Assembly: GCF_014705605.1 (NCBI RefSeq)
Contig: NZ_JACXIZ010000014.1
Coordinates: 124,001 to 188,000, forward strand
Source: Paenibacillus sabuli
GTDB taxonomy: Bacteria > Bacillota > Bacilli > Paenibacillales > Paenibacillaceae
DNA: 64,000 nucleotides
Direction: 5' to 3'
In this document: piece by piece, positions 7,897 through 17,379 of the stretch
How positions within the stretch are numbered: the stretch's first letter is position 1
How the letters are laid out: each line of letters begins with the position of its first letter
The notes under the pieces: model-generated
The model's database searches: none
What the model saw: the letters and a program-made list of their open reading frames with translations, nothing else
What the model was told of the DNA's origin: nothing
Program-made: the position numbers and the translations under genes

Positions 7897-8799
7897 TTAT
7901 TGAGCGTCAGCCGCTTCGCCTTCCGTTGGCTCTACGACGTTGATCTGAAACTTATCCGAATTGGGCTCGTTGCTGTCCTCCAGCAAAATGCCGTCCACGC
8001 GAATCTCGACGTTGTCGGCGCGCCCCACATTGATGTACACATTGCCTTCAATTTCATACGTAAAATCGGTTCCGCCCGGGTCGGTGCTGGAGTGCACGTT
8101 TTCGCCGTTGCGGTCCGTTTTGCGGATGTTGTTCCACGAGCCGCTGCCCGTGACTTTGAGCTCGTAGGTATGCACCCCGCCCGGACTGAGCTCGTAGAGA
8201 TCGGTAGCGCCCGAGCTCTCGATGAGCGTGAGCGTCGTCTCCGGCATCTCCGGCTCTTGCTGCTCCGGTTCTTGCCCCGGGCCCTCGTTGCCGCCATCGC
8301 CCGGCGCAGCGTTGTCGGGTGTGTCGGGCGGGTTATTGTCCGCTAGCGGTGGCTGATTGTTCTCTACGATGTTCGTCGTGTCGTCGACCAGGTTCGAGCC
8401 GTCGTCGGGACGATTAATGGCATACATATAAATAATCACAATGATTAAAATCAGGAAGCACCACATCAGCAGCGTAAAGCCCCACTTGCTCCAACGGTCG
8501 GAAATGCGCGAAGAGCCGTTCGTACGCGGCTTCATCATCGGTTCGACCACCGGTTCGCCGGCCGGCGATGGAATTTCCTTATTGTACAAGCGGAGCACTT
8601 CCTCGGAGTCGAGGCCGACCGTCTCCGCGTAATTTTTGACGAACGCCCGCACATAGAACGTTCCCGGAAGAACCTTGTAATTGCCTTCTTCGATCGCTTC
8701 CAGATATCGTTTGCGTATTTTGGTCAAGTCCTGGATGTCCTCGAGCGACAAGCCTTTTTCCTCGCGCGCTTTTTTCAACAACTCACCCAAATCGGACAT
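7897..8799 (-). CDS. rodZ: RodZ-like membrane protein with cytoplasmic HTH
   Basis: The 300-residue product begins with a HTH_25 (Xre-like) domain at about residues 1-75 ([19 protein letters not shown]...[21 protein letters not shown]). A single transmembrane helix follows near 106-128. Then comes a P/D/E/N/G-rich linker of about 60 residues and a C-terminal domain of the DUF4115 type. This is the layout of RodZ/YmfM, which links MreB to the cell envelope. Position between the ymfK gene and pgsA matches Bacillus ymfM. GAGGTG lies 5 nt before the ATG, and ymfK ends 18 bp upstream. Confidence 0.88.
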   Translation of the reverse strand: MSDLGELLKKAREEKGLSLEDIQDLTKIRKRYLEAIEEGNYKVLPGTFYVRAFVKNYAETVGLDSEEVLRLYNKEIPSPAGEPVVEPMMKPRTNGSSRISDRWSKWGFTLLMWCFLILIIVIIYMYAINRPDDGSNLVDDTTNIVENNQPPLADNNPPDTPDNAAPGDGGNEGPGQEPEQQEPEMPETTLTLIESSGATDLYELSPGGVHTYELKVTGSGSWNNIRKTDRNGENVHSSTDPGGTDFTYEIEGNVYINVGRADNVEIRVDGILLEDSNEPNSDKFQINVVEPTEGEAADAQ

Positions 8800-8817
8800 G
8801 GTTTCACCTCCCTCGTG

Positions 8818-9585
8818 CTAAAATTCATGATAGCCGGTAAACGATTCATACGAGATTTCTTCATCCGGCGTATTGCGCAGCTCGATAATGCAATCAAAGG
8901 CGCTGTAATCATAGTGCGATTCTTTGATGAAAATATCCGGATGCTCGATGACCTTTGTCGAAGGCATGGCCATAATATTTTGAAGAAGCTGATGATGCCG
9001 TTCGTTGGAGCGGATGGTGCTCACAATGCCGTCAATAATAAAGATGTTATTGGGACTCATCTCTTCCTCGGAAAGCTGACTGCGCACCGTCTGCCGAAGA
9101 AGAGTCGAGGATACGAAGGTCCATCGCTTGTTGGAACATACGCTGCCGGCGATGATCGACTCCGTCTTGCCTACGCGGGGCATGCCCCGCAGGCCGACGA
9201 CTTGGTTACCTTCCCGTTTGAACACCTCTCCCAAAAAATCGACGAGCAAACCGAGCTCTTCCCGCGTGAAACGAAATGTCTTTTTATCATCTGAATCGCG
9301 TTCGATATACCGACCATGACGCACAGCCAAAATATCCACCAATTTTGGGGGACGCAATGCATTTAATGTAATGTTGTCTACCTTGCGCAGCATTTTTCCG
9401 AGCAGTTCGATACGTTCATCGTCATTGGTTTGCAAAAGCATGCCGCGCGTGCGGTCTTCTACGCCGTTGATGGTAATAATATTGACTTCAAGCATGCCAA
9501 GCAGGGAAGCGATATCGCCCAGCAGCCCTGGCCGATTCTTATGTATTTTGTACTCCATGTACCATTGCTTATATTTGGGTTCCAT
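8818..9585 (-). CDS. ymfK: YmfK-like protein: ACT domain plus P-loop (DUF3388)
   Basis: The 255-residue protein has an N-terminal ACT-like segment (EYKIHKNRPGLLGDIASLLG, NIITINGVEDRTRGM) and then a P-loop domain with Walker A RGMPRVGKTES and a likely Walker B at NIFIIDGIVST. The function is not established; the combination suggests ligand-sensing linked to nucleotide binding. I place the start at the ATG 9583-9585, with GAGGTG 4 nt upstream, because the ATG 12 bp earlier overlaps that ribosome site. It lies between the ymfJ terminator and the RodZ-like gene. Confidence 0.88.
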   Translation of the reverse strand: MEPKYKQWYMEYKIHKNRPGLLGDIASLLGMLEVNIITINGVEDRTRGMLLQTNDDERIELLGKMLRKVDNITLNALRPPKLVDILAVRHGRYIERDSDDKKTFRFTREELGLLVDFLGEVFKREGNQVVGLRGMPRVGKTESIIAGSVCSNKRWTFVSSTLLRQTVRSQLSEEEMSPNNIFIIDGIVSTIRSNERHHQLLQNIMAMPSTKVIEHPDIFIKESHYDYSAFDCIIELRNTPDEEISYESFTGYHEF

Positions 9586-9700
9586 GCAACACCTCATTAA
9601 AATGTCGGTAACTGTTTCACAATAAATTAAATTCTACAATTTTCGTCATTCTCCTGCACAAGCAGCAGAAAACATTTAAGAAACCTTTTTAAATGGATTT

Positions 9701-9733
9701 GCAGAAAAGCCTCCAGCTGGGAGGCTTTTCTGC
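9701..9733 (-). terminator. Symmetric terminator after ymfJ
   Basis: Arms GCAGAAAAGCCTCC (9701-9714) and GGAGGCTTTTCTGC (9720-9733) are perfect complements. The GGAGGC-TTTTCT end gives a short U run inside the arm. Confidence 0.75.
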
Positions 9734-9738
9734 ACCGA

Positions 9739-9993
9739 TTAGTTCGAATGCTTGACCAGCTTGACCATCAGATGCGCGAGCGTCTGGCGCTCCGTTTCAT
9801 CCGCTACGTCCCACAGCTCTTTCAGCGCACGCTCTTCCGCATTTTGCGGATCGACTTTTTGCCCGAGAAACCCACCGATTTCGTAGGCCAGCTTGGCGAT
9901 CGTCTCCTCGGTCAGACCGATTTTCTCCGCTTGCTTCACGCGATCTGCCAAAAAATGCTTCCACGTATCAAAATTCGTAAGGACGGTTGACAT
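9739..9993 (-). CDS. ymfJ: YmfJ, small DUF3243 protein
   Basis: An 84-residue helical cytoplasmic protein. Its sequence (FDTWKHFLADRVKQAEKIGLTEETIAKLAYEIGGFLGQKVDPQNAEERALKELW, represented by blocks FDTWKHFL, IGGFLGQKVDP and ERALKELW) matches the DUF3243/YmfJ family between ymfI and ymfK. The function is unknown. AAGGAGGCG precedes the ATG. It ends at a perfect hairpin terminator, so it closes the ymfF-ymfH-ymfI-ymfJ transcript. Confidence 0.9.
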   Translation of the reverse strand: MSTVLTNFDTWKHFLADRVKQAEKIGLTEETIAKLAYEIGGFLGQKVDPQNAEERALKELWDVADETERQTLAHLMVKLVKHSN

Positions 9994-10077
9994 GGCCTTT
10001 CGCCTCCTTGTTTTTTGAAAAAGGATTGGTCAACAGTCCTTATTGTTCGCGCGAGTGGGCGAGATTATTCAAAAAGC

Positions 10078-10827
10078 TCAGGTCAGCCAACCCCCGTTGG
10101 GGCTGATGATCTGCCCCGTGATATAGCTCGACTCGGGCAAGGCCAAAAAATAAACCAGCGAAGCAATTTCATCCGGATGCGCGAGCCGGCCGGCCGGGAT
10201 GGATTCCGCCAACGCCGTTACCTCCTCGTCGGCGAGCTGTGCGTTCATTGTCGTATCCACCGCTCCCGGCGCTACCGCGTTCACCGTAATGCCCGAGGGG
10301 GCCAGCTCTTTTGCCAGCGCCTTTGTAAAAGCGTTCATGCCGCCCTTTGTAGTGGAATACAACACCTCGCATGAAGCGCCCGAGAGGCCCCACACGGACG
10401 AGACATTAATGATACGGCCATATTTGCGAGCCAGCATTTCCGGCAAAAAAAGCTGCGAACATAGAAACATACCCTTTAGATTAACCGCCATTACATCGTC
10501 CCAAACAGCTTCGGTGACGTCCGAAAGCAGTCCGAAATGGGCAATGCCGGCATTATTGACCACGATATCCGGCAGCATGCCCGATTGCTGAAGCTTCTCC
10601 TTCATTCGCTTAAGCTGCTCGCTCGAGCGAAGGTCCGCACTGACGGTGATAACAGTGGGCGAGCCGGCCCGCAAGCACAGCCGAGCCGTTTCGTTCGCCG
10701 CTTCGTGCTGCTCCAGATAATGAATGGCAATGTTCATGCCTTCCGAAGCGAACCGCATCGCGATTGCAGCACCGATGCCGCGGCTCGCACCGGTGACGAG
10801 CACATTCATTTCGTTCAGCGGCTTCAT
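10078..10827 (-). CDS. ymfI: Short-chain dehydrogenase/reductase YmfI
   Basis: A 249-residue classical SDR with the cofactor motif TGASRGIG near residue 12, NNAG, a catalytic Ser (NVSSVWG) and the YxxxK pair in LYSTTKGG, and the PG motif in NAVAPGAVDTTM. The layout resembles FabG-type 3-oxoacyl reductases, but the substrate cannot be read from sequence. Its ATG overlaps the ymfH stop by 4 bp, so it is translationally coupled to the M16 protease pair, as in Bacillus. Confidence 0.92.
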   Translation of the reverse strand: MKPLNEMNVLVTGASRGIGAAIAMRFASEGMNIAIHYLEQHEAANETARLCLRAGSPTVITVSADLRSSEQLKRMKEKLQQSGMLPDIVVNNAGIAHFGLLSDVTEAVWDDVMAVNLKGMFLCSQLFLPEMLARKYGRIINVSSVWGLSGASCEVLYSTTKGGMNAFTKALAKELAPSGITVNAVAPGAVDTTMNAQLADEEVTALAESIPAGRLAHPDEIASLVYFLALPESSYITGQIISPNGGWLT

Positions 10828-12113
10828 GCGTCGCTTCCTTTGCTGACAATCGAGATTGCGAGCTGTTGCGGATCAAAATGAAGACGCGCCCTCTCTTCGG
10901 CTTCCGCAATCGATACCTGCTCCAGCAGCTGCAACTGTTCAAACAAATCGCCGCCGCGAAACTTATGCCGCGTAAACTCATTGGCAATGGCCTCGGGCGA
11001 GTTGAGCAGCCGCAAATAACTGCCGATACGCTTGCGCCGCGTGCGCTCAAAGGCCTGTTGGTCCAATCCGTCACGCGCATGCTGTTCAAGAGCGGCGGTG
11101 ACGCGCCGCAGCAGTTCGTCCGGGTCGCGCGTATCGCCGCCAATAATGGAAAAGCCATAGTGCAAACTGGAATTAAATTCGTATCCGAAGCCGTCTGAAA
11201 TGAGGCGCTCATCGTAAAGCTCCTGGTACAGGCGCGAGCTCGGACCAAGCAGCGTATCGAGCAGCAGCTTCGTTACCACGTCCCTGCGCTGCAATTGCAT
11301 GCTGTCTTTCACTGCCTGTTTGTCTTTATAGCCAAACAAGCACTTGGGCAACGAAACGGGCAGGATTGCTTCCACTTTCGCCTCACCCACCGCAGCAGGC
11401 TCTTCCTCGCGCTTCAGCTCGAGCGTCGTCTGCGGGGCAAACGTCTTGCTTTGCTGATTGCTCCGAACCAGCTCGGCCAACTGCTTGTGGTCGAAGCCGC
11501 CGACTACAAACAAGAGCATGTTGGACGGATGGTAAAACGTTTCGTAGCACGTGTACAGGTCTTCTTTTGTAATGGCGCGAATCGATTCAACCGATCCCGC
11601 AATATCAATGCGAACCGAATTTTTTTGGTACATGGCGCCGATAAGATTGGTATAGACCCGCCAATCGGGATTGTCCTTGTACATGTTGATTTCCTGCTCG
11701 ATAATGCCTTTTTCCTTGTCCACGTTCGCATCGGTAAAGTAAGGATGCTGGACAAAATCAAGCAAGGTGGTGACATTCTCTTCAAGCTGGCCCGTAGCCG
11801 AAAATAAGTAGGCTGTGCGGTCAAAGCTCGTAAACGCATTAGCCGCCGCGCCCTGAGAGGCAAACGTCGCAAAAATATCGCCGCTGGGCTCTTCGAACAT
11901 TTTATGCTCCAAAAAATGCGCGATGCCGTCGAGCGCTTTGACCTCTTTACTGCCGTCTGCCACGAACCAATTGTCCACGGATCCGAACTTGGTCGTGAAG
12001 GTCGCGTATGTTTTTTGGAAGCCGGGCTTAGGCAGCAGATAGACCTGCAGCCCGTTCGGGAGTGTCTCATGGTAGAGCGTTTCCTTAATGCGCGGGTAAT
12101 CAAGCTTTTGCAT
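10824..12113 (-). CDS. ymfH: M16-family zinc metalloprotease YmfH (catalytic partner)
   Basis: A 429-residue insulinase-like protein with the inverted zinc motif HFLEH at residues 66-70 and a downstream glutamate region (EKGIIEQEINMYKDNPDW). It is therefore the potentially active member of the ymfH/ymfF pair. Its start overlaps the end of ymfF by 14 bp. In related two-subunit M16 proteases the active and inactive halves form one chamber; that is the inference here. Confidence 0.93.
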   Translation of the reverse strand: MQKLDYPRIKETLYHETLPNGLQVYLLPKPGFQKTYATFTTKFGSVDNWFVADGSKEVKALDGIAHFLEHKMFEEPSGDIFATFASQGAAANAFTSFDRTAYLFSATGQLEENVTTLLDFVQHPYFTDANVDKEKGIIEQEINMYKDNPDWRVYTNLIGAMYQKNSVRIDIAGSVESIRAITKEDLYTCYETFYHPSNMLLFVVGGFDHKQLAELVRSNQQSKTFAPQTTLELKREEEPAAVGEAKVEAILPVSLPKCLFGYKDKQAVKDSMQLQRRDVVTKLLLDTLLGPSSRLYQELYDERLISDGFGYEFNSSLHYGFSIIGGDTRDPDELLRRVTAALEQHARDGLDQQAFERTRRKRIGSYLRLLNSPEAIANEFTRHKFRGGDLFEQLQLLEQVSIAEAEERARLHFDPQQLAISIVSKGSDA

Positions 12114-13395
12114 GGCCGCCCTGCGCCTCCTTCCGGTTTCGCAAGAAGTATATCGTATCGAGCTCTACCTTGCTTGCCGCTTGCACGATATCCGATGGAC
12201 TGACCGCTTCGATCTCGGCGATGAGCGCCTCTGCGGTTCGGTTCCGTCCGGAAAGCACGGTATTAAAGTCAAATGCAATCGTCTCAAAGGCGGAATCCTG
12301 GGATTCGCGCAATTGTCCGGTGAGCATCGCTTTGGTCTGGGCGACCTCCAGCTCGGAGAGATTGCCTTGGCGCATCGCTTCCAACTGCTGCTGAATGATA
12401 GCCGAGGCTTGGTCGTAATTTTGAAATTCAATGCCGGATTGAATGGTGCACAGCCCCTTATGTCCATCCAGGCGAGAAGCGGCATAGTACGCAAGCGATG
12501 CTTTTTCCCGGACATTCAAAAACAGTTTGGAGTGCGCATATCCGCCGAGGATGCCGTTGTACATCAGCATCGCTGGATAATCATCGTCGGCGTAGTGCGT
12601 ATGGGTTCGCAGCCCCATGTTCAACTTGCCTTGCGCGACATCCATTTCTTCCACGATTGATTTAGGCGCTTTGCCGGCCGACTCGAGCTGCGGAAAGGCA
12701 TAGCGACCGGGCTGACCCTCTCCTGCGCCAAAAGCTTTTGCCGCAAGCGCTTGGACTTGCTCCAGCGTCGTATCGCCCACGACATACAAATCAAAGCACG
12801 CTTCGCCGAGCCACTTGCGATAAGCCGCATACAGGCTCGCCGAATCCAGCGCGTCCAAATCCTTTCGCTGTCCTAACGGATGAAGCCGGTATGGCTCGTC
12901 TTTGCACATTTCCTCCAGGCACCGTTCGGCGGCATAGCGCATTTTGTCGTTGATGATCGCTTCCAGCTTTTTTTGGAGGGTGTTTTTTTCGGCATCGACG
13001 TATTTGTCCAAAAAATAGCCGCGCTTGTCGCGCGCGGGATCGGTCGTTACTTCGCCCAACAGCTCCAGCGCTGCCGAGAGCAAGGACGCCTGCGAAGAAA
13101 CGAACTGGTCGTGAATGACATCAAGACGAAATTGCACGATTTGCGCGTCTCCACGCTTGTATACATCAAATCCGAAGCCCGCGCCGTACATCTCATCCAA
13201 ACGTTCGCGAAACGCGATCGTTTCTGGCGTGCGAGCGGTGCCGCGGCGCAAAACGAACGGTGTCAGCGCGGTGGCAGTCACCGTATTTTCATCCAGCGGG
13301 ATACCGGCATATAGGGATACGGCAAACGTTTTAAAGCGTTTGGTCGGCCACACGTGAAGCCTGATTCTGCCCACTTCGCCTCGTTCAAAGGTCAC
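12100..13395 (-). CDS. ymfF: M16-family protein YmfF (non-catalytic partner)
   Basis: A 431-residue M16-fold protein. The position of the HxxEH motif is occupied by TALTPFVLRRGT, so it lacks zinc ligands. C-terminal blocks typical of M16 remain (GILGGYAHSKLFLNVREKASLAY, given here as HSKLFLNVREK and SLAYYAASR). GTG start with AAGGAG upstream. It lies upstream of ymfH with overlapping ends, which fits an inactive-active heterodimer. Confidence 0.9.
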   Translation of the reverse strand: MTFERGEVGRIRLHVWPTKRFKTFAVSLYAGIPLDENTVTATALTPFVLRRGTARTPETIAFRERLDEMYGAGFGFDVYKRGDAQIVQFRLDVIHDQFVSSQASLLSAALELLGEVTTDPARDKRGYFLDKYVDAEKNTLQKKLEAIINDKMRYAAERCLEEMCKDEPYRLHPLGQRKDLDALDSASLYAAYRKWLGEACFDLYVVGDTTLEQVQALAAKAFGAGEGQPGRYAFPQLESAGKAPKSIVEEMDVAQGKLNMGLRTHTHYADDDYPAMLMYNGILGGYAHSKLFLNVREKASLAYYAASRLDGHKGLCTIQSGIEFQNYDQASAIIQQQLEAMRQGNLSELEVAQTKAMLTGQLRESQDSAFETIAFDFNTVLSGRNRTAEALIAEIEAVSPSDIVQAASKVELDTIYFLRNRKEAQGGHAKA

Positions 13396-13460
13396 TTGCG
13401 ATAGCTCCTTCCGTCGCTTCGTTTATCGCCATTCTATTCCTGCTAATTCATTCCTATACC

Positions 13461-13490
13461 ATTCTAACCCATCGGAAAAGGAAGAAGCAA
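13461..13490 (-). promoter_or_regulatory. Candidate sigma-A promoter for ymfF-ymfH-ymfI-ymfJ
   Basis: Minus-strand TTGCTT (13485-13490), 18-nt spacer, TAGAAT (13461-13466). The -35 overlaps the arm of the sleB terminator. A second weak -10 (TATAGG) lies just downstream. Confidence 0.5.
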
Positions 13491-13523
13491 CCCGCGACAA
13501 ACAGCGAGCTGCCCGGGTTGCTT
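13475..13523 (-). terminator. Intrinsic terminator after sleB
   Basis: Minus-strand arms AAGCAACCCG (13514-13523) and CGGGTTGCTT (13485-13494) pair over 10 bp; the tail TCTTCCTTTT is U-rich. Confidence 0.75.
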
Positions 13524-13533
13524 GATGGATGCA

Positions 13534-14310
13534 TCACATGCAAAAAATGTGCTTGCCGATCGTTTTCACCTGCGGGCGCGTCCAGATCCATTTCGAGGTG
13601 GCGGTCTCCGGATTAAAATAATAGAGACAGCCGCCGGACGGGTCCCAGCCGCCAAGCGCATCCTGTACCGCTTTGCGCGCCGTTTCGTTCGGCTCCAGCC
13701 AAATCTGGCCGTCTGCAACCGCGGTAAAGGCAAGCGGTTCGAAAATGACGCCCGACACGGTGTTCGGGAAGCTTTCCGATTTCACACGGTTGATAATAAC
13801 AGCCGCTACGGCCACCTGACCCTCGTAAGGTTCGCCGCGCGCTTCTCCATATACGGCGTTGGCCATCAGCTTCAGATCGTTTTCGGACAATCCGAGCCGA
13901 TTGGACTTGGCCAGATTGCCGTTGCCGCCGCCGGAGCCGGCGCTGCCGCCGGAGCCCGCGCCGCCGGACCCTGCGCCTGCGGAAGGCTTCCAATTTTTCG
14001 TCGCCTCCCAAAGCTTCAGCTTTGTTTTGGCCCCCACTATGCCGTCGGACTTCAGTCCGAACTTCCACTGGAACCAGGTGACGGCGTTTTTCGTCTGACG
14101 TCCGAATTGACCGTCGATGCCACCGCCGTAATAGCCCAAAAATTTCAGTCGGCCTTGCAGCTCGTATACATCCTGACCGGAAGCGCCCTCGGTCAAGGTT
14201 GCTTTGCTGAACGTTGGCTCAGCGGCGTCGTTCCACGTCTGCTTGAGCGAAAATCCGCCAAACAGCACACTTACGATGATCGCTGTCACGATGACTAATC
14301 GAATTCTCAT
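13534..14310 (-). CDS. sleB: Spore cortex-lytic enzyme SleB-type cell-wall hydrolase
   Basis: The 258-residue protein has a hydrophobic N-terminal signal/anchor (about 1-22), a PG_binding_1 domain (GASGQDVYELQGRLKFLGYY, DGQFGRQTKNAV) at about 40-105, a Gly/Ser linker, and a C-terminal Hydrolase_2 (SleB) domain with NAVYGEARGEP containing the catalytic Glu. SleB degrades spore cortex during germination. The upstream sequence contains a full sigma-G-like promoter, which fits forespore expression. It lies between ftsK/spoIIIE and ymfF as a single-gene unit with its own terminator. Confidence 0.92.
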   Translation of the reverse strand: MRIRLVIVTAIIVSVLFGGFSLKQTWNDAAEPTFSKATLTEGASGQDVYELQGRLKFLGYYGGGIDGQFGRQTKNAVTWFQWKFGLKSDGIVGAKTKLKLWEATKNWKPSAGAGSGGAGSGGSAGSGGGNGNLAKSNRLGLSENDLKLMANAVYGEARGEPYEGQVAVAAVIINRVKSESFPNTVSGVIFEPLAFTAVADGQIWLEPNETARKAVQDALGGWDPSGGCLYYFNPETATSKWIWTRPQVKTIGKHIFCM

Positions 14311-14369
14311 GCTGTGGTCTCAGCCCTTCTCTTGCTTAGTCGCCCGCTCCTCGCGGATGGTGCTGAACC

Positions 14370-14399
14370 TAGTATGAGATTCGAACGAAGCTTCTATGC
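14370..14399 (-). promoter_or_regulatory. Sigma-G-type (forespore) promoter of sleB
   Basis: Minus-strand GCATA (14395-14399), an exact 18-nt spacer and CATACTA (14370-14376) match the sigma-G consensus GHATR-18-CATNNTA at every defined position. It lies about 60 bp before the sleB ATG. Confidence 0.7.
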
Positions 14400-14437
14400 A
14401 TTTAAGCCCTGCGCTTCCTGAGCGATCCATACGACCG

Positions 14438-17077
14438 TCAAGACGGAATCTTGCCGGCCTGATACTGCTCCAGCGTCGTCAACACTTCACGCGGCTTGCT
14501 GCCCTCGTACGGCCCGACGATTGATCTGGCTTCCATCTGATCGATCAGCCTCGCCGCTCGCGTATAACCGACACGCATACGCCGCTGCAAGAGTGACACG
14601 GACGCCTGCTTCGCCTCCAGTACGATCTGCACCGCCTGATCGAACAACTCGTCGACGTCGTCCTGCGGCGCGGCGGCCATATCGTCGACCTCGGGCACCA
14701 GATCTTCCTTGTAGTCGGCGTCGGCTTGGCTGCGAGTGAATTCCACGACCGATTCGACTTCCTGATCGGACAAAAATGCGCCCTGCACACGGATCGGCTT
14801 GGACATGCCGACCGGGAGGAACAGCATGTCCCCGCGCCCGAGCAGCTTCTCGGCTCCGACCATGTCCAGAATAGTGCGCGAATCGACTTGGGAGGATACG
14901 CCAAACGCAATCCGCGACGGAATGTTCGCTTTGATCACGCCGGTAATGACGTCGACCGAAGGACGCTGCGTCGCAATGATCAGATGAATGCCGGCAGCCC
15001 GCGCCATCTGCGCCAGCCTCGTAATCGCATCCTCGACGTCGCCGGCGGCGACCATCATCAGGTCGGCGAGCTCGTCGACAATGACGACGATGTAGGGAAG
15101 AACGGCGGCCGGGTTATCCTTCATCAAGCCGTTATAGCCTTCGATATTCCGCGTGCCGGATTTAGAGAAAAGCTCGTAGCGTTTTTCCATTTCCACGACG
15201 ATTTTTTTCAGCGCAAGCGATGCACGGCGCGGATCCGTCACCACTGGCGCCAGCAGATGCGGGATGCCGTTGTACACATTGAGCTCTACCATTTTCGGAT
15301 CGATCATCAGGAAACGAACCTCTTCCGGCGTCGCTTTGTACAGCACACTCGTAATGATGCCGTTGATGCACACCGACTTGCCCGACCCGGTAGCGCCGGC
15401 GACCAATAAATGCGGCATCCGCGCAAGATTGCCTACGATCGGTTGACCCGAAATGTCGCGTCCGAATGCAATCGAAAGCTTGGAGGGGGCATGCTGAAAT
15501 GCCGTCGTCTCCATCACCTCCCGCATCGTCACCATCGACACCTCGATATTGGGCACCTCGATCCCGATGGCCGACTTGCCGGGAATTGGCGCTTCCATCC
15601 GGATGTCCTTGGCCGCCAAGGCAAGCGCAATATCGTCGGTCAGGCCGACGATTCGGCTTACTTTGACGCCCGAAGCCGGCTGCACCTCATAACGGGTGAC
15701 GGCAGGCCCCTGCACCACATCCAGCACCTTGGCGCGTACGCCAAAGCTTTCAAGCGTGGCCTCCAGCTTGCGGCGCGCGTCCGCCGCGTCGGTCCCGCCG
15801 CTCCTGCCGCCTCCCTGCGGCTTGGCGAGCAGCGCCAGCGAAGGAAGGCGGTAAGGCTTCGGTAAAGGGGCTTGATCGGGCGTCCCAGCTTGAACGTCAT
15901 CAAGTCCGGACGGCTCGCCGCTCTCCAGCGCCGGCGAATCCGACGCGGGATCGCGCGGCTCCTCGCGTACGAGCGAGGACGGTTCACCTGCGCCCATTTG
16001 CTCGTCGTACGCCTGCTCCGGCGTCTCGTCCGACAGGCCGCTGGCGCCCCCGTTCTCAGGCCAAGCGGACAGCTCTTCGCTATACGCCGTCCCCGCCGAG
16101 GGATCTGCCGGTTCATCTTGACGATCGTAAAGGGCATTTTCCCCGCTTGGCTCAGGCTCGCCGTAATAGACCGATGATTCCAGGTGCTCGTCCTGCGCTT
16201 CCTGCTCGGAATTGGGCGCGACGGCAGGATCGCGACCGTTCGCGCGTTTCGTCTTTTCTTGCAGCCAAGCAAAAAAATGCGGCTTTTGGGGTGCGGCGGC
16301 AGGCTCCGCATCCTGGTCCGATACGTCGTCGTAATCGAAATCCTGATGATCCTCCTTGTCGAGCGCGTTCCCGCTCTTGCCGGCGGAACCCGATGAAGAG
16401 GCCGATTTAACGGCGGAGGCAACCGGCTTGCGCGAGCTGGCCAGCTTATGACGGAGCAGCACCAGCATCCGGGTGCCCCGTTTTCGAAGCGTTCTGCCGA
16501 GCTCGACATAAGATTTGCCGGTAATCAGCATAAGGGCAATTGCAAACATGACAATCAAAATAAATTTCGAACCGACAAGGCCGAACAGCATATACAAAAC
16601 AGAATATTGGAGCGCACCCAAATAGCCACCGCTGATCGCCTTGGCCATCATGCCCGAGCTCGTCGATTCCGTACCGAGCAGCTCGCTGCGGATATCGGTC
16701 CCCAGCTGCAGTAGAATGGTGCGGGATGACACCTCGAGCTCGTCCATCGCCCCAAGCTTCAGATCGATCTCGGCAATCGCGCTCATCAACGTCAGCGCGC
16801 ATACGAGCAGCACAAGGCCGGACTTGCGGTTGGACCAGTTGCGCGGCCAAGCTCGCTTGACCATGACCGCCAATCCGACTGCAATTCCGACCAGCGCCAG
16901 CACAAAATAAAACTTGCCCAGTATTAAGCCGAACAGCTTGGATAATGCACGTCCGACCGTCGCTTCGCCCGAGAGCGCGATGACCGAAATGGTAATCAGC
17001 AGAATACCATACACTTCATATTTTAAGCTTGTCGCGACCGATTTCTTTTTTCGTTTTCGCTTTGCCAATCCTGTCAC
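14438..17077 (-). CDS. ftsK: FtsK/SpoIIIE-family DNA translocase
   Basis: The 879-residue protein has four N-terminal membrane helices (about residues 20-190). A long acidic linker with many E/D/P/S follows (about 240-410). The C-terminal motor has Walker [13 protein letters not shown] and Walker [13 protein letters not shown], and ends in the DNA-reading gamma winged helix ([19 protein letters not shown]). It pumps chromosomal DNA through septa, including into the forespore. The neighbours tepA, ylzJ and ymf genes are those of B. subtilis spoIIIE, so it may equally be called spoIIIE. A TTG three codons in (17066-17068) has a better-spaced AGAGG and may be the true start. Confidence 0.95.
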   Translation of the reverse strand: MTGLAKRKRKKKSVATSLKYEVYGILLITISVIALSGEATVGRALSKLFGLILGKFYFVLALVGIAVGLAVMVKRAWPRNWSNRKSGLVLLVCALTLMSAIAEIDLKLGAMDELEVSSRTILLQLGTDIRSELLGTESTSSGMMAKAISGGYLGALQYSVLYMLFGLVGSKFILIVMFAIALMLITGKSYVELGRTLRKRGTRMLVLLRHKLASSRKPVASAVKSASSSGSAGKSGNALDKEDHQDFDYDDVSDQDAEPAAAPQKPHFFAWLQEKTKRANGRDPAVAPNSEQEAQDEHLESSVYYGEPEPSGENALYDRQDEPADPSAGTAYSEELSAWPENGGASGLSDETPEQAYDEQMGAGEPSSLVREEPRDPASDSPALESGEPSGLDDVQAGTPDQAPLPKPYRLPSLALLAKPQGGGRSGGTDAADARRKLEATLESFGVRAKVLDVVQGPAVTRYEVQPASGVKVSRIVGLTDDIALALAAKDIRMEAPIPGKSAIGIEVPNIEVSMVTMREVMETTAFQHAPSKLSIAFGRDISGQPIVGNLARMPHLLVAGATGSGKSVCINGIITSVLYKATPEEVRFLMIDPKMVELNVYNGIPHLLAPVVTDPRRASLALKKIVVEMEKRYELFSKSGTRNIEGYNGLMKDNPAAVLPYIVVIVDELADLMMVAAGDVEDAITRLAQMARAAGIHLIIATQRPSVDVITGVIKANIPSRIAFGVSSQVDSRTILDMVGAEKLLGRGDMLFLPVGMSKPIRVQGAFLSDQEVESVVEFTRSQADADYKEDLVPEVDDMAAAPQDDVDELFDQAVQIVLEAKQASVSLLQRRMRVGYTRAARLIDQMEARSIVGPYEGSKPREVLTTLEQYQAGKIPS

Positions 17078-17133
17078 CTCTTTGGTAAAACATTATACCA
17101 TAGAAGGACAAATGTTCCTATCAATCAAGGCGC

Positions 17134-17379
17134 TCAAGGCAAAACAGAGCGCAAGCCGCCCTCTGAAGGCGCGGCAAACAGAATCGGACTGCCCGGCGTC
17201 AATTCGGGGCGCAAATAATCGTTCAATCCGGCTTCGATCAAGCGCACGATTCGTCCGACTCCCGGGGCCAGCGGCTCCACCTGCATCGTGATCCCGCCTT
17301 GCGAAATCATAATGGATCGATCCTGCTGGTTCTCCAGACCGTCAAGCACCTGTTCCAGCGGCATGGTCGTGTACAGCAT
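17134..17379 (-). CDS. ylzJ: YlzJ-like small protein
   Basis: An 81-residue protein starting [14 protein letters not shown], with a conserved central block (VEPLAPGVGRIVRLI) and a proline-rich LRPELTPGSPI region; these match the YlzJ family found next to tepA. No function is established. Its ATG overlaps the tepA stop by one base, so it is coupled to tepA, and ftsK follows 56 bp later. Confidence 0.85.
   Translation of the reverse strand: MLYTTMPLEQVLDGLENQQDRSIMISQGGITMQVEPLAPGVGRIVRLIEAGLNDYLRPELTPGSPILFAAPSEGGLRSVLP

Noticed and set aside
9610-9700. Candidate promoter for ymfK (TTGTGC ... TAGAAT)
   Set aside because: Spacing is 19 nt and the -35 is poor; not enough to list as a feature although some promoter is expected after the ymfJ terminator.
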